Of a stretch of 64,000 nt of DNA, positions 24,576 through 36,780 are shown piece after piece; position 1 is the stretch's first letter; the number at the start of each line of letters is the position of its first letter. The stretch covers positions 57,954,591 through 58,018,590 of the forward strand of contig OZ022258.1 of the NCBI GenBank assembly GCA_963978905.1. The letters run 5' to 3'. This DNA comes from Trichostrongylus colubriformis (taxonomy: Eukaryota > Nematoda > Chromadorea > Rhabditida > Trichostrongylidae). A model generated the notes under the pieces. That model was not told the DNA's origin. It saw nothing but the letters and a program-made list of their open reading frames with translations, and did no database searches. The translations under genes and the position numbers were made by a program.

Positions 24576-26094
24576 GCAGTTCTTTCATTGTTTCCCAATA
24601 TCATATCATTAAATGCTTCGCAAAATATTCTGTGAAAAACAGCGAAATATGTCATGAAACACTGAAATGATTAATTAATGAGATGTACTATTATAATAAC
24701 ATTACAATCAATAATATATAATGATTATAGCGACGATTTTACTAATAACAAATGTTTTCATCACATAAAGTAGAACACTTAATTATAATAACAAAAGAAA
24801 CCATTGAGCTATTGCCTGTTATAGTACATTTTATGTAAAGATTAAGCTGTCTGATTAGTTAAAAATGAATGACTTCTTGGCGAAGCCAATAAAAATGTTT
24901 TGGATCTTATGGATCAGAGAAAAAGCCAAAATTAGTTCCAAAATTGGAAAATTATGAAAATTTATGTGGGTAGTCTTGAATTAAAGAAGAAGCCACAATT
25001 ATTTTACAAAATCGAAAAATTGTAGACGTTATATGGATAGTCTAAAAATGGAAGTTCCTCACAGATGGTATCAAAGAATTAAAGTAAAAACAAATGGAAT
25101 AATGAAGCAAGGGACAGAAGGTGGCGGTTACAACAAGCAAGCGGGATGATACATGGTGATATCATTTTAATGACTAGCGTGTATGTGTATGGGGGCATAA
25201 ATCACAAAGTCGCCCTTCAGCTCGGAACGAACTATCGAAACCTACCGGAGCACGTATTCCGAAAGATAAGCGAAGACAAAACGATGGCGCACACAGCATC
25301 GGTGCCCTCAACCGAGTTTGTTCTGTGTTTCCGGAAAACGTTATTCAAAAATCAAAAAATCAAACTTGTTGCTGCAACCTTTTGATGAGAGCATTCAGCA
25401 TTAGTCAGTCCTACTTTGGAATGCGCTACACATTCACTCAATATTCACTGTCTTAGCTTGTTAAAGGCAGCTTCAGGGGAAATTCGGACGAAAAGTAAAA
25501 AGGTAGTGTATATGAAAGCCGAGATGCCTAGTAACAGGACAGTGGAGAAAAAACGGATGGAAATGGCCAAATACCCGTGAAATGGGACCCCTTCCCACCG
25601 TTGGTTCCAGGAGCGGACGACCTTTGCGTCAAAAGGCGGGTAGTCCGCATGGGTTTTCCATTGGCATTACCAAGACGTAAATATGAAGGGAGTTCGGAAA
25701 TGCGACACCATCTATTTTCATGTGGTGAGCTTCAAGCTAAAAGTGAAAAAGCGCGCTGCGATACTTTCAATCTTGCCGATCTCCTTACCAACCTCACCGT
25801 GACCAATTATCAACATTTGTTTTGATTTTTTTGGTCATCCGGAGGTTTATATTTTAATTTTACCAGCTTTTGGCAACCTCACCGTGACCAATTACGTCGC
25901 CTGGAGGCAGGCTGCCCTAAACCAAGGCGGCTTGCCCTAACGAGGCCGCCTCCGCCACAGCTCAAGGAAGCGCCTTCCGCGGGGGATTTCGCCATGCATA
26001 GGCCTTTCAGACCCGTAGTTTTTCACTAAATAACTCCTTTTGGGATTTCTCATCACCCACATTATCCCTAACACTGTCTTTAAGGTGAAAGGGG
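24576..26094. other. AT-rich intergenic sequence
   Basis: Holds a short direct repeat, caacctcaccgtgaccaatt, at 25789-25808 and 25874-25893. No gene is recognised. Confidence 0.35.
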
Positions 26095-26163
26095 TGTCGG
26101 TAGTGAAATAGATAGCACATGTGCTCGGAAAGCATGAAGTGCGGGTTCGAGTACCGTCCGACA
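26095..26163 (+). pseudogene. tRNA-like head of a SINE-type repeat
   Basis: The segment folds like a tRNA: acceptor TGTCGG/CCGACA, a 5-bp anticodon stem TGTGC/GCATG with a 7-base loop TCGGAAA, and a T-arm GCGGGTTCGAGTACCGT with a near-consensus B box. Loop position 33 is C rather than T and the T-stem has a mismatch, so it is not a working tRNA. Its 3' body is shared with 54142-54248, which makes a tRNA-derived SINE likely. Confidence 0.55.
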
Positions 26164-26250
26164 ACGAAGTTTGCCCATATTCAGCGTCCAGTGGTAACTT
26201 TCGCATCGCGAGCTGCGGCGATAATCAGCAGCTATCAAAAATCAAAATTC
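26164..26250 (+). repeat. SINE-like body following the tRNA-like head
   Basis: gacaacgaagtttgccca ... ctttcgcatcgcgagctgcg gcgataatcagcagctatca aaaatcaaaa matches 54142-54248 over about 100 bp, including the 19-bp word tttcgcatcgcgagctgcg. It ends in an A-rich tail. Confidence 0.7.
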
Positions 26251-27275
26251 CAAAATCAGAGGGAAATCATTGATCCGAGCACGACTCCTCCAAGTAGCAA
26301 GCGGAACTAAGGGAAAGGGTGGGGGAGAAAATCTATCAAACTTCATCGCGGTTGAATGGCAGTAGCGATCCGATGTTTACACAAAGTGCACTCTACTTCT
26401 TTAAGAAGTTTAGAGCGGAAAATTCGAATTTGTTACTGTATATTATAATTACATACATGTATGTATGTATATCGCATAAAGCACCATTCCAAGCTACAAA
26501 CTTCTTTGTGTTAATCACCGACTGTTTTCGAGCAATCACTTCCACTCGTAATGACACCGGTATGGGTTTTAACGAGACACGAGAAATAATTCGGTCGATA
26601 GCTGACAGCAGCTGGGGGTCGGCAATAGCGAAGAAAAACTCAGGGCAAAAACCCGGAAGTCTCAGCACTATTCCCTCGATATTCTAACTTGGCGGACGCG
26701 TTTCCCGCGCATTCCATATATAGCGTATTGATTGGAGCCAAGTGAACTTGTGACATAGTACGGCGGATATGCACAGCACGTGACACGTTCACATTTGGAA
26801 CAAGTATACCAAAAGGCTCTGTAGAAGACTAACGGAAGGTTTCGATGAAGAGCTAAAGCGCGCCTTTCACCTCTGATCGCTTTGAACTTTGACCCGATTG
26901 CGCGGCCATTGACGAAAGCGAACCACCGCTTCGGTTTACATAGTAACTGACGCAATTGTCAGCCGACCAAGTGAATAGCGGCACAAAACAGTAATTCCAG
27001 TTTCACAGACCACAAAAAGTGCTGACAAAAAATAGCTGGAGCAATCTCTACAGTGCCAAAGATCGCGATATTTGCGGTCACTTGGAAATACTATTGTGTA
27101 AAGGGGAGGGATACCTTTACATATGGCATGTACGATACGTTGTTTACACTTCAAATCAGTCATGTAAAGGTGTGTTACTACCATTAAGCATTCGAACAGG
27201 TTGCTCACCCCACCCTTTTATTCAAATCACACCCTACTTCGATTGATAAGTGATCAGTCCTACCAGATCGCCGAA
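26251..27275. other. Intergenic sequence
   Basis: Contains a (atgt)n-like tract at 26453-26470. A 122-codon plus frame and an overlapping minus frame at 26319-26690 show no recognisable domain. Confidence 0.3.
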
Positions 27276-27440
27276 GCCGCGTTTATACTCTGCGGGCAGG
27301 CGGCAGGGCGTGGCTGCGTGTTTCTGCGGCCCCGCCTATGCCACCCTGTCTCGTTGCCTGCGTCGTCCCTGCACATCCCCTGTGCCACTCTCCCTTGCTG
27401 CCTGTGAAAGCAGCCACGCGCTGAGTATGAACGTGACATA
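27276..27440. mobile_element. GC-rich palindromic MITE
   Basis: The left arm gccgcgtttatactctgcgg...cagggcgtggctgcgt pairs with the right arm agcagccacgcgctgagtatgaacg. It belongs to the GC-rich family also at 1405-1535 and 49445-49612. Confidence 0.6.
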
Positions 27441-28266
27441 ACTGTAACACAGCTGAAGTATACATATGTGACAGAGGGCGAAGCATAAACTAGAATTTGA
27501 TCGCCACTATCGATCGCGATCGCGGGAATGGTGATCTGATTTCAGTATTTTAGTCACCTTGTTCGACACTTCGCCAAGGGTCACCAGTGCACCTAATGAA
27601 TATGTTGGCAGTTTGCCAAACTATACCCTCCTCTGACCACCGCCGTGGAAGCAGAAAGCGTTATTGCCAGTTCGTTTTGACCTCGGCGCGCGGGAATTTT
27701 GACGTCATCCAGACCGCACTGCCGGTTAGTCTCTCCCTTTCCTTTGAAAAGTGACAATCCCACGAGTATCGATTGAACGGCTTTGGTTGCCGCCAGCATT
27801 CGCGATTCTGCGACCATGCGATCCTGTGATTTTGCGGTGTCGCGGCTCCGCACGCGAAAATGCTGAAGTGCAAGATCTCACTGTCGCAGTACCTTGTGCG
27901 AATGTGTGACGCCTTAAAATCGCCAAATCGAGAAGAGTCTCATGGCGACCTTTGCCGTCTCTGCCGTTGGCAGCTTTTCGCTTCGTACCTCTACTTTTTG
28001 CTAGGAATTCCGAGACAAGTATACGAATAAGGGTTGAATCAAAAACAAACATTATCTTTCCGGTAGGTATCATGAAACATTACGAATTGTTGAGGAACAC
28101 CTCGTCTGCGAAATAGAGGGCTTTAGTTCCTTTTATATTTCTGTTAAGAAATTTAATCATTAAGAGGATATCCTCCTGAGTTTCCCGCGGAATAAGTTCG
28201 AAGAGAGGTGAAAGCGAAAGCTGTACAAACAAAAGAACGTCAGAGGTAAATGGATAGAAAAGCCTT
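27441..28266. other. Intergenic sequence with a GC-rich repeat
   Basis: At 27790-27930 the words gcgattctgcgaccatgcgat and ttttgcggtgtcgcggctcc recall 53880-54030 (tgcgattttgcatttagcaactgcgacgtcgc) and 63040-63110. This suggests a dispersed repeat family. Confidence 0.4.
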
Positions 28267-28502
28267 GGGTGTGTAGCGATCAGACTAACTTTTGATAGCC
28301 CTCCGCGGCGAGTGCGAGTTGTTCGTGGTTATCAGTTGAAACAGCAACAGACACAATTCAAGCAAGCATCCGGAGTTTCCAATTTGCAACCTTCAAAGGT
28401 CTCTCTCGGTACCACTATTGCATCCTGAGCGGAATTCCAGCCGACTGCGGCAAGTCGTGCTGATGGCGGGGCGAAGCGAAAATTCGACTAAAGCTACACA
28501 CC
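28267..28502. mobile_element. Palindromic MITE, partner of 204-409
   Basis: Ends GGTGTGTAGC... / ...GCTACACACC. It shares its CAG-repeat core and right arm gcaagtcgtgctgatggcgg with 204-409. Confidence 0.55.
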
Positions 28503-28829
28503 GAAGAAGCCATTAATACGCGTCCAGACCTTGCGCCAAATCAGAGCTGTCCACCAGGGTGGCGCGCTGCGTGACGACCAGGGCCCTCCAAGGTGTTGAG
28601 GTGCTTCTCGACGCACAGAAAACGGAGAAGTAACCCATCTGTATCTCGTTCTTTTGCCGAAACTATCTCCTCGACTTTCCTGATCGACTTGCCTTCTCCT
28701 GTGAAAACGACACTAGTGGGTGGGCAATGAGCCCACCTTTACCCGAAGTATGGTGCCAGTGGCTGCCAACGCATCAGTATTCAGGGTCATGTCGAGATCT
28801 GGACGTTTGAGACACATTCTCATTTTGTA

Positions 28830-29600
28830 CTTAGCCTCATGTTTTTTTTCAAAATTTCAAAAATTTTTCTATTTGGAGGTTCAAAAGTTTTTGCTACAGT
28901 TCCATGGTACACCCATGCTGAGTGCACTAAGAGGTATGGAATCGGCAAAAATGCTAATCCATTCGGTTTTTTTTTCAAAACTGCGATAGCTATCAGATTC
29001 AGATTTCTGAGTCATAAAAGATGATCTCTCACCACTTCAGCTTTTTAGGGTGGTAGATAACCATTTTGCTGAGTTTGAGGGGACATTCCTTCGATACCCA
29101 GAAGATAGCGATGAAACCGTTCGACGATCCTGGTGCACCTTCAAAGATGCGTTTTAATTCATGAACCCTGTGACTGTGGGCGAATTGTGCTCCTCTAATG
29201 TGGCTCCAAACAGCGCCAGTTATACTAGGAAGAAGGCCGCGCACGTGAAGGGCACGTGGCCGTTAAGAGCTTGACAAATTCATCGGCTTTGGAGGCCCAA
29301 AACGGGAAAAAGTGCAGGGTTATCACCACTGAGTATTTCACATATGTATCTTTTAGCAACATTTTCTCTGTAGTATTGAACGGTGTACTTTTCGCTGCTT
29401 TATCTACAAGTGGGAAGAGATTGATAGCATTTTTTGCAGGGTACTCCGTAAAATGCAATCCACTCGGTTTTCCGATTACTTTCATATTTAGTATCAGTTT
29501 TGAGCTCAGAGATGAGATGATCTCTCTCCTTTTCAGCTTTTTGGGCTGGTAGTCAATCAAGATCAAGGGGATATTCCTTCGATTACCGACAAGTGCTATC
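28830..29600 (+). repeat. Diverged tandem duplication, about 500 bp period
   Basis: The block 28920-29115 (gcaaaaatgctaatccattcggttttt ... agatgatctctcaccacttcagctttttagggtggtag ... ggacattccttcgat) aligns with 29425-29595 (gtaaaatgcaatccactcggttttcc ... agatgatctctctccttttcagctttttgggctggtag ... ggatattccttcgat). Both strands have interrupted frames, so it is either a decayed tandem gene pair or repeat DNA. Confidence 0.6.
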
Positions 29601-30555
29601 AAGTGTCCAGAAAGAAAGGAGAACTTGCCTGCAATTAAGAAAGTCACGAGATTCCTGCACATCTCTAAACATAGCCCAGGACATCGAACCATTTCACCTG
29701 CTCGCTATTCGATTAAATATCCTCTCAAACTTCACAGAATGTCAAAAATGAATTTATCTCGACTCAAAAGAACCGAAGCCATTAAATACCGTTACGTGAA
29801 ACTCGGCTGGGTGCTCTACATATGTGTGCAAAATTTGGAGAGTAATCCGCAGTTGATCGAGTTACATAAAAAATGAAAATCCTCGCGGTTTTCTGGACTG
29901 TTAGGGCTCTGAGTTTACTCCCATGCGAAGTTGTCAAAAGGAATCTTAACTGACAGATTCACGTTGTGACCCTGTCATCTTTCTCAGAGGTTCGAAAGGA
30001 TCGAAAATTCAGTGACAAAGCTTAACTCACGTCCTCTGTTAGTGGTGTGAGTATGAGCAAACGAATATTTCTCGAGTACCTTGTCATCGGTATTGAGAGA
30101 GAACGGAGATGTAAACGGCACATAATGTGGAGGATTCAAAAAACGATAGTGAAACCACTCAAATCGAAACGCTCATCCGTGACGAAATGTTTCGAAGTGC
30201 ACAAAGAGGAAACAGGGGTGTTGAGGATAAGGAGGGCGCGACCCACTAATCAGTGACTTTCGCAGAGCAGAGGTTGTCGACGAGGGAGAACCGGTATTTG
30301 ATTGCGAGAGTTCGCGGAGATTACTCCACGCACTGCATGCCGGCACTCAGCAAACAGCGCTAAAGATCGTGTGGTGGCCCCTCCGCGTGTGCTTTATAGA
30401 GCTCACTCCCATTCAGCGATACAGCTGCTGTTCAGCGCAGCGACCCCACTGAACTCGGGACTTCTGTGGCACGCTTATTTCTGAATTCCTGTGAAGGTCA
30501 CACGAGGTCCGTGCCGTGGTGAAAAGGTTGTAGGAGCAATCAGTCAGAAGAGCGA

Positions 30556-30920
30556 CTTTGCAAGCAGGGTACACCGAGAATTGCGGATTCCTCGACAGGA
30601 GGTTCGTACCGGACGTAAGGGGGGGGGGGGGCGGTCGTCTCTGCAGAGGTCAGCGATATGCACTGAAATCTATATTTTCAATTAGCAGATGAAAAGAAAG
30701 GTATTCCGCAGCGAATTCGAATGAGAAAATGTGAATTTAGTATCTTTTGCTTTGAGTAGGAATACATAGCAATAGAATACACTGCAACTGTGCAATCCGG
30801 CAACAGTCACTGGCATTGCAGTCGTCAAATAAGGGGGGGGGGGTCGTATTTGTGCCCGTAAAGAAGAGGGGAGTTGTGTTGAAGCGGCCATTTACCTCGA
30901 CACATGGGAGTGCCCTGTTT
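30556..30920. repeat. Dispersed repeat, copy 2 (pairs with 15925-16262)
   Basis: See the copy at 15925-16262. This copy has two poly-G expansions (30617-30630 and 30832-30842). Confidence 0.6.
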
Positions 30921-32757
30921 GTAAGGCTTTGATATTCCTTATGTGCAATGTACAAGCCCTTTCTTGGGTCGCATTCGGTGCTGATCTTCGAGAAAGCTGG
31001 CTTTTTCAGTTGAGTCCAACGAAATTGTTTCCATTTCAAGTTGAAGAGTAAAGGATTACGTTTTCGGCATCAATGTTTCCACTTCTTGGATTTTGCCAAT
31101 TCACCGACGACGGAGAAATGGAGGCCTTGGATAAATTATCGAGCCGGGATTTGATCACGACGAGGTCGTACGAGTGGGCACCGCTTGTCGCTCCAGCACC
31201 ATCACCTCGATGTTACTTTAGACATGGCATAGAAATGCGGCATCAACAAATAAATGTGAGGTCAAATATAGTAAACCCTAGCTTGGAGGACTCCTCTGCG
31301 ACATTTTCCCGTATTTTCTGCAATCTTCCACAAACCTGTGTGAATCAGAATCCAAAAAAAAATGAAGAGAATCGAACAAAAGGTTGCAAAAATTCTAAAC
31401 CTCATACATTGTGGGCTAGAAGGCCTAAATCTGAAGTGACCTTAATAGGCTGTATTTGGCTTACTCCTATGAGCAAAGTTTCCGACTCCAACCCACATGA
31501 ATTCCCGATTTATGAACTCTGAATCTCAAACAGGTGCAATTTGGCAGGAAGTTAGTAAACGAAGTGTTGGAAGGTTGTCGTATTCGCATGCAGCGTGTGA
31601 CAAAGTCTCATTCCTACGGAGCACGTCGTTACATTAAAACGGTTCTGTCAATGAAAAGCGGAATGAGCATCAAGTTTAAGTGACTTTAAACAAGTAATTG
31701 GACAGAATGAGTCAAGTTTCTTTGTTAGTGTTAATGTAGTGCAAAGTCGTAAAAGTCTGGTAGAGAAAACTCGAAAGGGATAGGGCGCGTTGCGCTCCAT
31801 TGATCTTCGTTTCTAAACGCCGATTTAATTGGCGATATGGAAGGCGTTTGTGGATGAGAGATCCGAAGCGGACAACGCGGAATCCACCTAAAGAAACGAT
31901 TAATGCGTGAACTTGTATAAGTGCAGTTGTATGAAGGAACTATGAAAACCGTAAGGTAGTAAGTGGGCCATGAAAAGTATGTAACACACCATGTATGCGT
32001 TACAAACGTTTTATGGCGTAGTTAGGGCAATGACAAGTGACATGGCTCCAGCTACATGGTCCGAAGATCAAATCTCGGCTATGCGATCAGTGCTAACCAT
32101 ATCTTCCGATCTTCCGATATCGGTGAATTCATATAGAATTCTGAAAACACGGTCTCGTATATAGCCTAACCTCAAGATATTGTATACACCTACTGGATTC
32201 GAATGCCAAAATGACTTAGAATGCAGTTAAACGCGTGGCTCATCCAAGGTTTTGGGTGCTAGGTGTTTATTCTTGGCTGTTTATAGCTTTTATGTATACA
32301 ACTTTGTTTCGAGTGGCTTTTTTCTTGAACAGAGTTATTTTCAGTGGTTGGAATGGCACTGGGACAGTAAAACATCTACAATATTGCGAAGTTATACGAG
32401 AATGAGAGGACGCACAATCACTGCCCATCTGCCATTTTCTGTAAGTTTCAAAAATTTAGCCATATATCCACAGAGATGAGACTACCGGCTGAAAAATTTC
32501 TTCATCTCAGAAGTAGCCCGAATGTCACCATCCATTCTGCCTTTCTATCCACATCCAAGATCTTTCTGCATATCCTCCACAGATGATACTTTGACCCATA
32601 CCCAACCCTCCACCACATTCGAGAGCTCACACATTTTTCAGTCAAACCTGTTGTGCTACTGATATTTTTAGGAAAAGTATTGATTCGCTGGACATCTAAT
32701 ACCTGAAGGAATCGTGCACGGAAAAAAGAGTTTTCCTGCTATCAATATAAATAGTTT
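30921..32757. other. Intergenic sequence with one unassigned 149-codon frame
   Basis: A plus-strand frame at 31073-31522 opens with LLGFCQFTDDGEMEALDKLS and is followed by W/P-rich residues. It has coding-like composition but no domain I recognise. The rest shows nothing gene-like. Confidence 0.3.
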
Positions 32758-33075
32758 CATTTGCCTAATAACGGACGCACCCAAAGTTTCACTCGAAAGG
32801 TGAGAATCCTGCTAAGATACAGCTCCTCGTTGTGGTGGCTGCGGAGGCGGAGTCTCGAAGTAATGCCCGCCCCGTCGTCCGCCGTGGTCGGAGACGAAGA
32901 GTGGGACTGTTTACGTAACATCCTGCTTCCACCATGCGTCTCCGACCGCGGCCGGCAAAGGAGCGGGCATTTAACTGTGATGTCCCGCTCATTCGACCTC
33001 CTTTTGAGGAACTGAATCCCAGCCGTATTTTCACTTTTCTCGTAAAACTTTGCATGCTGCTCTTATTAAGCAAAT
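32758..33075. mobile_element. Palindromic MITE, copy 1 of a three-member family
   Basis: The left arm (tttgcctaataacg ... gtgagaatcctgctaagatacagctcc) pairs with the right arm (ctgaatcccagccgtatttt cac ... cttattaagcaaata). The core shares tcgtcc.ccg.ggt.gg..acg.agagtgggactg with 47880-48182. The third member is at 53318-53567. The 133-155-codon frames here are by-products of the palindrome. Confidence 0.75.
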
Positions 33076-33923
33076 ACAACATAAGAGGGAGAGGGAATTC
33101 GGTACCATCATCCGAACCTTTAATGCTCACCGGTGGACGTGTTAACCATGATCGGGATAGAAAAGTGGTTGAAAAGGACGAGTGTGCTCCACAGCTCAAA
33201 GGCGCCATTTTCACCATGTCTTGCGACGGTGGTCGCTCTTCTATGCTCCACATCACCCTATCACCGTCTTCGAAGAACTGTTCAGAACTGGCGATCGGAC
33301 ATGCGTTTCAGACGATCGGGCAACCAGAAGATTAAGCCACCGGGCGTTTAGGTGTATCATCTACCTAGTCGATACCCATCTTATCCTTTCTGCCCGATCG
33401 CCTGTTCGCATGAGCCATACTTCTTCCTACAGCTGACATCAGGTCACGAAAGAAATGTTCTAGCCTTTTATATAGTAGGAACCATGTCACATGAGTCTCC
33501 GCTTCCCTCCTCTCCCCTCCTCCCTTCAACCCACAATGGTCCTGGAACTGTATCTAGTATATCTTGTGCTAATTGGAGCAGATAAAATTAGCAAAATATT
33601 TTTTATTAACATTAAATCCATGAATTGTTACGAATCAACATTTGGCAGTGACATCATGTGCAGTCAGGCCCAATGAGCACGCAGATCTCCTTTTCATTCC
33701 TTTTGTAGCCTTCTTTGCAGAAGCATCCGTGGTGGCATGGCGGCATTACGCTGTCGTAATTGCAATATCGCCGTAAGGGAGCGCATTCATCAGCACCGTA
33801 CATCCTTTCGTTTACGCCGCATTGCTCTTCTAAAATATTACAGAAACATATAATCCTTAAACCCTAAAAAAACCCTAGCCCATCATGTCCCCCCTTGATA
33901 ATAGCGTGGAAGTAGGAGCCATC

Positions 33924-34109
33924 GTTCAGAGTTCGCGATTCACGCTATCAGACGGAAAGAAAAGATACATATCGATTAAGCGATCAAGCGCTTAGCTTAT
34001 CCTTTCGCTTGATTGCTTAATCGCCTGAAGGCCTGATCGCCTGATCCACATGTAACTTCTCCTTCTCGCCTAGTCGGCTTGAACGCAGGCGCGATCGCAA
34101 ACTCTGAAC
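33924..34109. mobile_element. Palindromic element GTTCAGAGTT..., copy 1
   Basis: Inverted ends GTTCAGAGTTCGCGAT / ATCGCAAACTCTGAAC. The interior has gatacatatcgattaagcga and repeated gcctgatc words. Copy 2 lies at 35113-35325. Confidence 0.7.
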
Positions 34110-34287
34110 AGTGGCTGAGGCAGCGCTTATATGTTGTGGTGAGATCTGCGGTAAAGGATTGGATACGTATCGATAGGCAGAGGTGTGGAAATTGCGTTTT
34201 TATAGATCGCGAAAGTACGGAATTGTGGAATATTCATTTTTCTAACACTCTCGCTCCGGCGGACCCTGGAAAACGATACGTACCTAA

Positions 34288-34545
34288 TGCTTCTCCGGGG
34301 TGTGTACCCTTATGTCAGGATTTCGCACGACGAGGAGCGGCGTGCGACAAAGTGTGCTCGAGCTATACGCGTCGTGGTAGTTGGGTCTCAGAGCGATTAC
34401 ACGGTAGGGCTAGGGGCGCCATTCACAGTTAGAGAAATAAAATGAAATGCTTCGGGACCCAACAGCATGGCGCCTCTAGCTCGTTCGCAGCTTCGCTTGC
34501 GACATGCCGCGGTGCGAAGTCCTGACATAAGGATACACACCCGCT
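34288..34545. mobile_element. Foldback element GTGTACCCTTATGTCAGGAT, copy 1
   Basis: The left arm ggtgtgtacccttatgtcag ... gttgggtc pairs with the right arm gggacccaac ... cctgacataaggatacacac. Copies at 36180-36414 and 63322-63638 share both arms and the central gttgggtc...cgattaca. Confidence 0.8.
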
Positions 34546-35112
34546 TTTCCGCACGCTTCTATTCCACATTTCTACAAAAACGCAAATTCCGCGACTCCCC
34601 AATCGATACGTATCTTTATCATTTTTCACCAGTTCCAAACACGCAGAAAAGAAAATTTCACTATGATTGCTGGCTGAGAACTGCCGAAGTTTCAATCCTC
34701 GAAGTTTGCAAGTATGTCGGTTACTACCAAAAAGAGTCATCTCCAATGTCTTTCCATAAAAATTCAAGACAAGACCAATCCTAGTTGGCCCTGAATGCGG
34801 AAAGCTAGAAATCGCGATGGTCCAAGAAACTTTAACTGTTCCAAGGTTTGCCCTCCGTGTAATTTCTTCACTCGGTTGTAAGGATTCCGAACAAGTCCCA
34901 TAACAGTTGCTCCGCAGTGGCTTGTCGAATGCAAGCTTCTATTGCCCAAAACTATATTTGCTCATTGTATCGTGCGACTGATACTGACACTTTTTTCATC
35001 GATCCACATCCTTTCATGAGGCACTCAAATTATTTAAAAAGAGGATCGAGTCCCTTCCTTGAGCGGGTGGATCCTTTCGTGAGCATAACGTAGCTGTACA
35101 AAATTTCGATAA

Positions 35113-35325
35113 TGTTCAGGGTTGGCGATCGCACCTGCGAATTGCGATTAGGTGATCAGCGATCAGGTGATCAGACGATCATGCAATCGGGCTTATCATT
35201 TACCTACCCGATATCTTATAGATCTAATCCCTTTCGCTCAATCACCTGATCTTCTGATCGCCCATTCAATACGTATCCTTTGCCTCTGCCTAGTCGCCAG
35301 ATCGCCTTTTTCGCGAACTCTGAAC
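35113..35325. mobile_element. Palindromic element GTTCAGAGTT..., copy 2
   Basis: Ends GTTCAGGGTTGGCGATCGC / GCGAACTCTGAAC. The interior is dense in gatcaggtgatcag-type words and contains aatacgtatcct. The flank at 35340-35400 repeats part of the same sequence with gatacgtatcgatcaggc. Confidence 0.7.
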
Positions 35326-35562
35326 AGCGTCTTAGGCATTGTCCAGAGTTTGTGATTGAGGCGATCAGGCGGAAGAAAAAGATACGTATCGATCAGGCAA
35401 TCATTACCACTCCTAATCGATACCTATCTTATCCTTTCTGCTTTATCATCATGAGCACCGCCTGGATGGCGTTAACGATTAAAGCACTCTAAGCTCTGCT
35501 TCACCACTTACCGGCAGTACCAAGTGCAATGCTAATCATCAGCGGGAGCATTAGCATTGTCA

Positions 35563-35988
35563 TTAGCATATCCCTGAAAGTATCGTAAGATTGAATATTT
35601 CAAAGGAATGGGGAGAACAGGAGAGAGAAAAATAGATGGAATTTTTTGTTGGCAGTTCTTGGAATGATCGGTACAGGACACAATAACCGTTTTGCCTGGC
35701 AGATGATTTCACCTCAGTGTGATACAAAGTCTCTAGTGAAGGAAGCTGTTCTTCAGGCGTCTGATAAAGTAATCCTCCCACCTTCACTTGATGCTTGCGC
35801 TGCTCCTGTATCTGCTTCTCGCCTTGCTTGAACTTCGCTTTTGGAGATGTTAACTTCGAAGTTTTCACTAGCAATAAGTGCCACCATACTAGCAGTGGTA
35901 TCTTATATAGAGATAGTATTTTGCAACGTGGTCGCATTGATAGCCCTACCCTCCTTCGGTCAACGTTCATGATGGTGGAGATACGCAT
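35563..35988 (-). other. Unassigned 141-codon minus-strand frame
   Basis: Contains a charged stretch (KAKFKQGEKQIQEQRKHQ) that could be helical. No domain or splice partners are recognised. It may be a chance frame or a decayed exon. Confidence 0.2.
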
Positions 35989-36179
35989 CGATCAAGAAAA
36001 ATGTGGAAAAGGCATGTTCTTGCAAAAAAGTAGGGGATGGGTATTAAAACCGCTGTCATGTTCGCTCTATAACTCTGAATCCTCGACTCTCGTGGATACA
36101 TCGAGTGCCTTTGGCGAATTATCTTGTTTTTTCTCCTGACACGCGAGTTTTCTGCCTAGAGCCGCCTTCATACTCCGCG

Positions 36180-36414
36180 GTGGGGTTTGTACCCTAATGT
36201 CAGGATGCCGCATGACGATGAGCGGCGTGCGACACAGTGTGTGCGAGCTTTGCGCGTCGCGGTAGTTGGGTCTTGGAACGATTACAACGTAATGCAAATG
36301 GTGCGATACGCAGCTGACTTCTAATCACTTCGGGACCCAACAATTTAGCTCGTCCGCATTGTTTGACTTGCGACATGCCGCAGTGCGGCATCCTGACATT
36401 AGGGTACAGACCCC
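36180..36414. mobile_element. Foldback element GTGTACCCTTATGTCAGGAT, copy 2
   Basis: gggtttgtaccctaatgtcagg ... gttgggtcttggaacgattaca ... gggacccaac ... cctgacattagggtacagac: arms complementary as in 34288-34545. GC-rich repeat sequence follows directly to about 36780. Confidence 0.8.
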
Positions 36415-36780
36415 TCCGCGGTGGTGCCAGCGAGAGAGCGTTTACAGGCAGCGAGACAGAGTAGTCGGTGGAGACGCAGAAAAGACGCAGCCAGGCCGGG
36501 TGAGGTCCACGAGGTCGAATTTCCGCTTTGCGGCGGTGCACTCGCGGCGCCCCCGTACGACTCGCCGTATCGATTGCCCTAGGTCGCCCGGCAGAGCGTG
36601 ACTGCGTCACGTCTGCGCTCTCCACTCATGCCACACTACCTCGCTGGAAGGCTACCATGCCCTGCCACTGGCACTCGCACCCGCCATGCCGCTCATCGCG
36701 CGCGGCCGCGCGAAAAATCGACCTCGTGGACCCCACCCAGCCAGGCCTTGTCGCTTGCATCTCAGAGTATGAAAGCACCT
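36415..36780. repeat. GC-rich repeat shared with 63640-63860
   Basis: gtgactgcgtcacgtctgcg, cactcatgccacactacctcgctgg, accatgccctgccactgg and the gtacgactcgccgtatcgattgccct block recur at 63690-63830. In both places the block sits next to a copy of the GTGTACCC foldback element, so they may form one larger element. Confidence 0.7.

Noticed and set aside
26095..26163. Functional tRNA gene
   Set aside because: A C at the usual T33, a mismatch in the T-stem and a fused repeat body argue for a tRNA-derived repeat.
32761..33351. 133- and 155-codon frames as genes
   Set aside because: They coincide with the arms of a palindromic MITE and read open on both strands because of its GC-rich composition.
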